Origin: Bacillota bacterium | GTDB lineage: Bacteria > Bacillota > Sulfobacillia > Sulfobacillales > Sulfobacillaceae | Assembly (NCBI GenBank): GCA_026627065.1 | Contig: JAPNUO010000001.1 | Coordinates: 372,001-436,000, forward strand | DNA: 64,000 nucleotides | Direction of reading: 5' to 3' | Part shown: in pieces, positions 62,510 to 64,000 of the stretch | Numbering within the stretch: the stretch's first letter is position 1 | Layout: each line of letters begins with the position of its first letter | Notes under the pieces: generated by a model | Told to the model about the DNA's origin: nothing | The model's database searches: none | Seen by the model: only the letters and a program-made list of their open reading frames with translations | Position numbers and translations under genes: made by a program

Positions 62510-63659
62510 GGACAGTCTCCTGCCATCGCTTAAACCGATCGAGAATTTCGCCCAGGCTATCTCCCCCGAACTTTTCCAAGATGGCATCGGCCAGCACATG
62601 CATGACCATCGCCTCGCCAATCACCACGGCTGCAGGCACCGCTGTCACGTCTGACCGCTCCACCGTAGCCAGAAAGGGTTCCTTGGTTTCAATGTCAAAA
62701 GACCCTAACGGCGAATTCAAGGTGGACAACGGCTTCATGCCGACCCGCACTCTCAGCGGCATGCCGGTGGTGATGCCCCCCTCCAATCCTCCGGCCCGGT
62801 TTGTGCGCCGAGTAAAGCCAGTCTCTGGTTCCCACCAAATGGCGTCATGCACTTCCGAACCTTGATGTTGGGACTGATCGAAACCCGTTCCCACTTCTAC
62901 CGCCTTCATGGCTGGGATCGACAACAGCGCCGCGCCGAGTCGAGCTTCCAGCCGACGATGCCATTGCACGTAGCTTCCCAATCCGACGGGAAGCCCAAAA
63001 GCCACCACCTCAAACGTGCCCCCGAGGGTGTCGCCCATCTCCTTCGCGCGGTCGATCGCCTGCATCATCGCATCGGCCACACTGGTGTCCACCACGCGGA
63101 CGGGTGAATTTTCCGCCTGGCGGATTTCTTCCAACGTCCATTCCTTCATGGTCGCCGACACGGAACCGATGCTGGTAACATGGCCGTAGACCTCAATCCC
63201 GAGGGCGCGCAAGAATGCGCGGGCCACGGCTCCAAGGGCTACCCGCATGGTGGTCTCCCGCGCGGAGGCGCGCTCTAACACGTTGCGCAAGTCGCGGTGA
63301 CCGTATTTAATGCCCCCGACCAAGTCCGCATGCCCCGGACGCGGGCGCGTCACAACCCGGTCGGGCGTGCCGGGATCCGGGGACATGGATTCCCGCCAGT
63401 TTTCGAAGTCGCGGTTCCGCACCGTCAGCGCGACCGGGCTGCCAAGGGTGACGCCATGGCGAACGCCGCCCCAAATCTCCACTTGGTCCCGCTCAATGGC
63501 CATCCGCCCACCGCGCCCGTAGCCTTTTTGGCGCCGAGCCAGGTCTTCGTCAATGATGTCTCGGGTCAACGGCACCCCCGCCGGTACCCCCTCAAGAATT
63601 CCCACCAATCCTGGACCGTGAGACTCCCCGGCGGTCACAAAACGCCAATGCTGTAACAT
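62499..63659 (-). CDS. aroC: Chorismate synthase
   Basis: A 386-residue FMN-dependent lyase producing chorismate. FVTAGESHGPGLVGILEGVP, RRQKGYGRGGRM, RPGHADLVGGIKYGHRDLRN and the C-terminal stretch with AVVIGEAMVMHVLADAIL match the family. ATG 63659 follows GAGGAG by 8 bases; a GTG three codons earlier is less likely. Confidence 0.96.
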   Translation of the reverse strand: MLQHWRFVTAGESHGPGLVGILEGVPAGVPLTRDIIDEDLARRQKGYGRGGRMAIERDQVEIWGGVRHGVTLGSPVALTVRNRDFENWRESMSPDPGTPDRVVTRPRPGHADLVGGIKYGHRDLRNVLERASARETTMRVALGAVARAFLRALGIEVYGHVTSIGSVSATMKEWTLEEIRQAENSPVRVVDTSVADAMMQAIDRAKEMGDTLGGTFEVVAFGLPVGLGSYVQWHRRLEARLGAALLSIPAMKAVEVGTGFDQSQHQGSEVHDAIWWEPETGFTRRTNRAGGLEGGITTGMPLRVRVGMKPLSTLNSPLGSFDIETKEPFLATVERSDVTAVPAAVVIGEAMVMHVLADAILEKFGGDSLGEILDRFKRWQETVRDF

Positions 63660-63680
63660 CGCATTCACTCCTCAGCCACC

Positions 63681-64000
63681 CTAATGTAATAGCTCCACTA
63701 GTCCAACCAAGCCACCCAAGGCCAAAAACGGTCCTAACGGCAGCGTGCGGGTCCGGCGCCGGCGCCAGACAAGAAGCAACATCAGCGCGTAAAGCGCGGA
63801 CGCCCAAAGGCCTACCACCATTGCCGTGACCGCCGCGGGATACCCCAAAGCAAAAGCCAAGGCTGCAGAAAACTTCACATCGCCCATACCCAAGCCTCCG
63901 TGGCTGAGCACGTGCACCGCCAAGAAGAAAAGAAACACCCCTCCCGCGACGAGCAGGCTCATTATCCACCCCCCGTGCGCAAAACGCGACCACAGCGCGC
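63681..64000 (-). CDS. Type IV prepilin peptidase, N-terminus beyond the window
   Basis: The open frame continues to the right edge, so only the C-terminal 105 residues are seen. The second catalytic Asp motif GGLGMGDVKFSAALAFALG is followed by hydrophobic helices (AAVTAMVVGLWASALYALML) and a final PLGPFLALGGLVGLV. This is the A24 family that cleaves and methylates type IV pilin-like or competence pseudopilin precursors. The first Asp motif and the zinc-binding domain would lie outside. It is 21 bases upstream of aroC. Confidence 0.85.
   Translation of the reverse strand, partial: ALWSRFAHGGWIMSLLVAGGVFLFFLAVHVLSHGGLGMGDVKFSAALAFALGYPAAVTAMVVGLWASALYALMLLLVWRRRRTRTLPLGPFLALGGLVGLVELLH

Overview
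The window reads as one contiguous chromosomal segment of an endospore-forming, high-GC Firmicute. The spo0A, spoIVB, spoIIM and complete spoIIIAA-AH genes show that it sporulates. The gene order accC-yqhY-nusB-folD-xseA-xseB-ispA-dxs-tlyA-recN-spoIVB-spo0A matches the classical Bacillus/Clostridia block. GC-rich codon use together with a glucoamylase-type GH15 enzyme, a PdhABCD complex and a YumC-type reductase suggests a Sulfobacillus-like lineage; this genus assignment is inference, not proven by a marker gene.

Layout. 1-4.8 kb: a left-truncated acyl-CoA-synthetase-like gene diverges from a MarR regulator, a 14-helix MFS exporter and two small membrane proteins, with candidate MarR operators in the divergent region. 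4.8-11.8 kb (minus): fabL-pdhA-pdhB-pdhC-pdhD followed by an MBL hydrolase and a CysQ-type phosphatase, mostly overlapping or closely spaced. 11.9-18.6 kb (plus): a small double-CxxC protein, an unknown protein, two sugar-type ABC permeases without partners, a HAD phosphatase, a beta-CASP-like MBL protein and a GH15 glycosidase. 18.6-25 kb: ilvE, a DAO-family oxidase, metY under a SAM-I riboswitch, a solo GntR-type helix-turn-helix protein, and a secreted 3D-domain cell-wall protein under a ydaO (c-di-AMP) riboswitch.

25-31 kb: an alpha/beta hydrolase with a long leader, a ferredoxin/flavodoxin-NADP reductase, a PIG-L deacetylase, a DUF423 protein, spoIIM, a Nudix hydrolase, a divergent Hfq/LSm-like protein and a translationally coupled conserved unknown. 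31.3-52 kb (minus) is the sporulation/housekeeping block: spo0A with four 0A-box matches upstream, spoIVB, an MGDG-synthase-type glycosyltransferase, recN, nadK, tlyA, dxs, ispA, xseB, xseA, folD, a TsaD-like paralogue, nusB, an Asp23-family gene, accC and spoIIIAH-AA. accB, normally next to accC, is absent; about 530 bases without a credible gene lie in its place and accC has its own promoter-like site.

52-53.6 kb is a mobile-element graveyard: a decayed IS1634-type transposase and a lone IS200/IS605-like right end. 53.6-61 kb (minus): a CD1247-type zinc-ribbon protein, efp, aroQ, glyA and a full glycine-cleavage operon (gcvT-gcvH-gcvPA-gcvPB), then aroB-aroK-aroC and the 3' part of a prepilin peptidase cut by the right edge. 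Together the genes cover acetyl-CoA entry into lipid synthesis, one-carbon metabolism, the shikimate pathway, isoprenoid precursors and the mother-cell/forespore channel. I found no tRNA, rRNA or CRISPR array.
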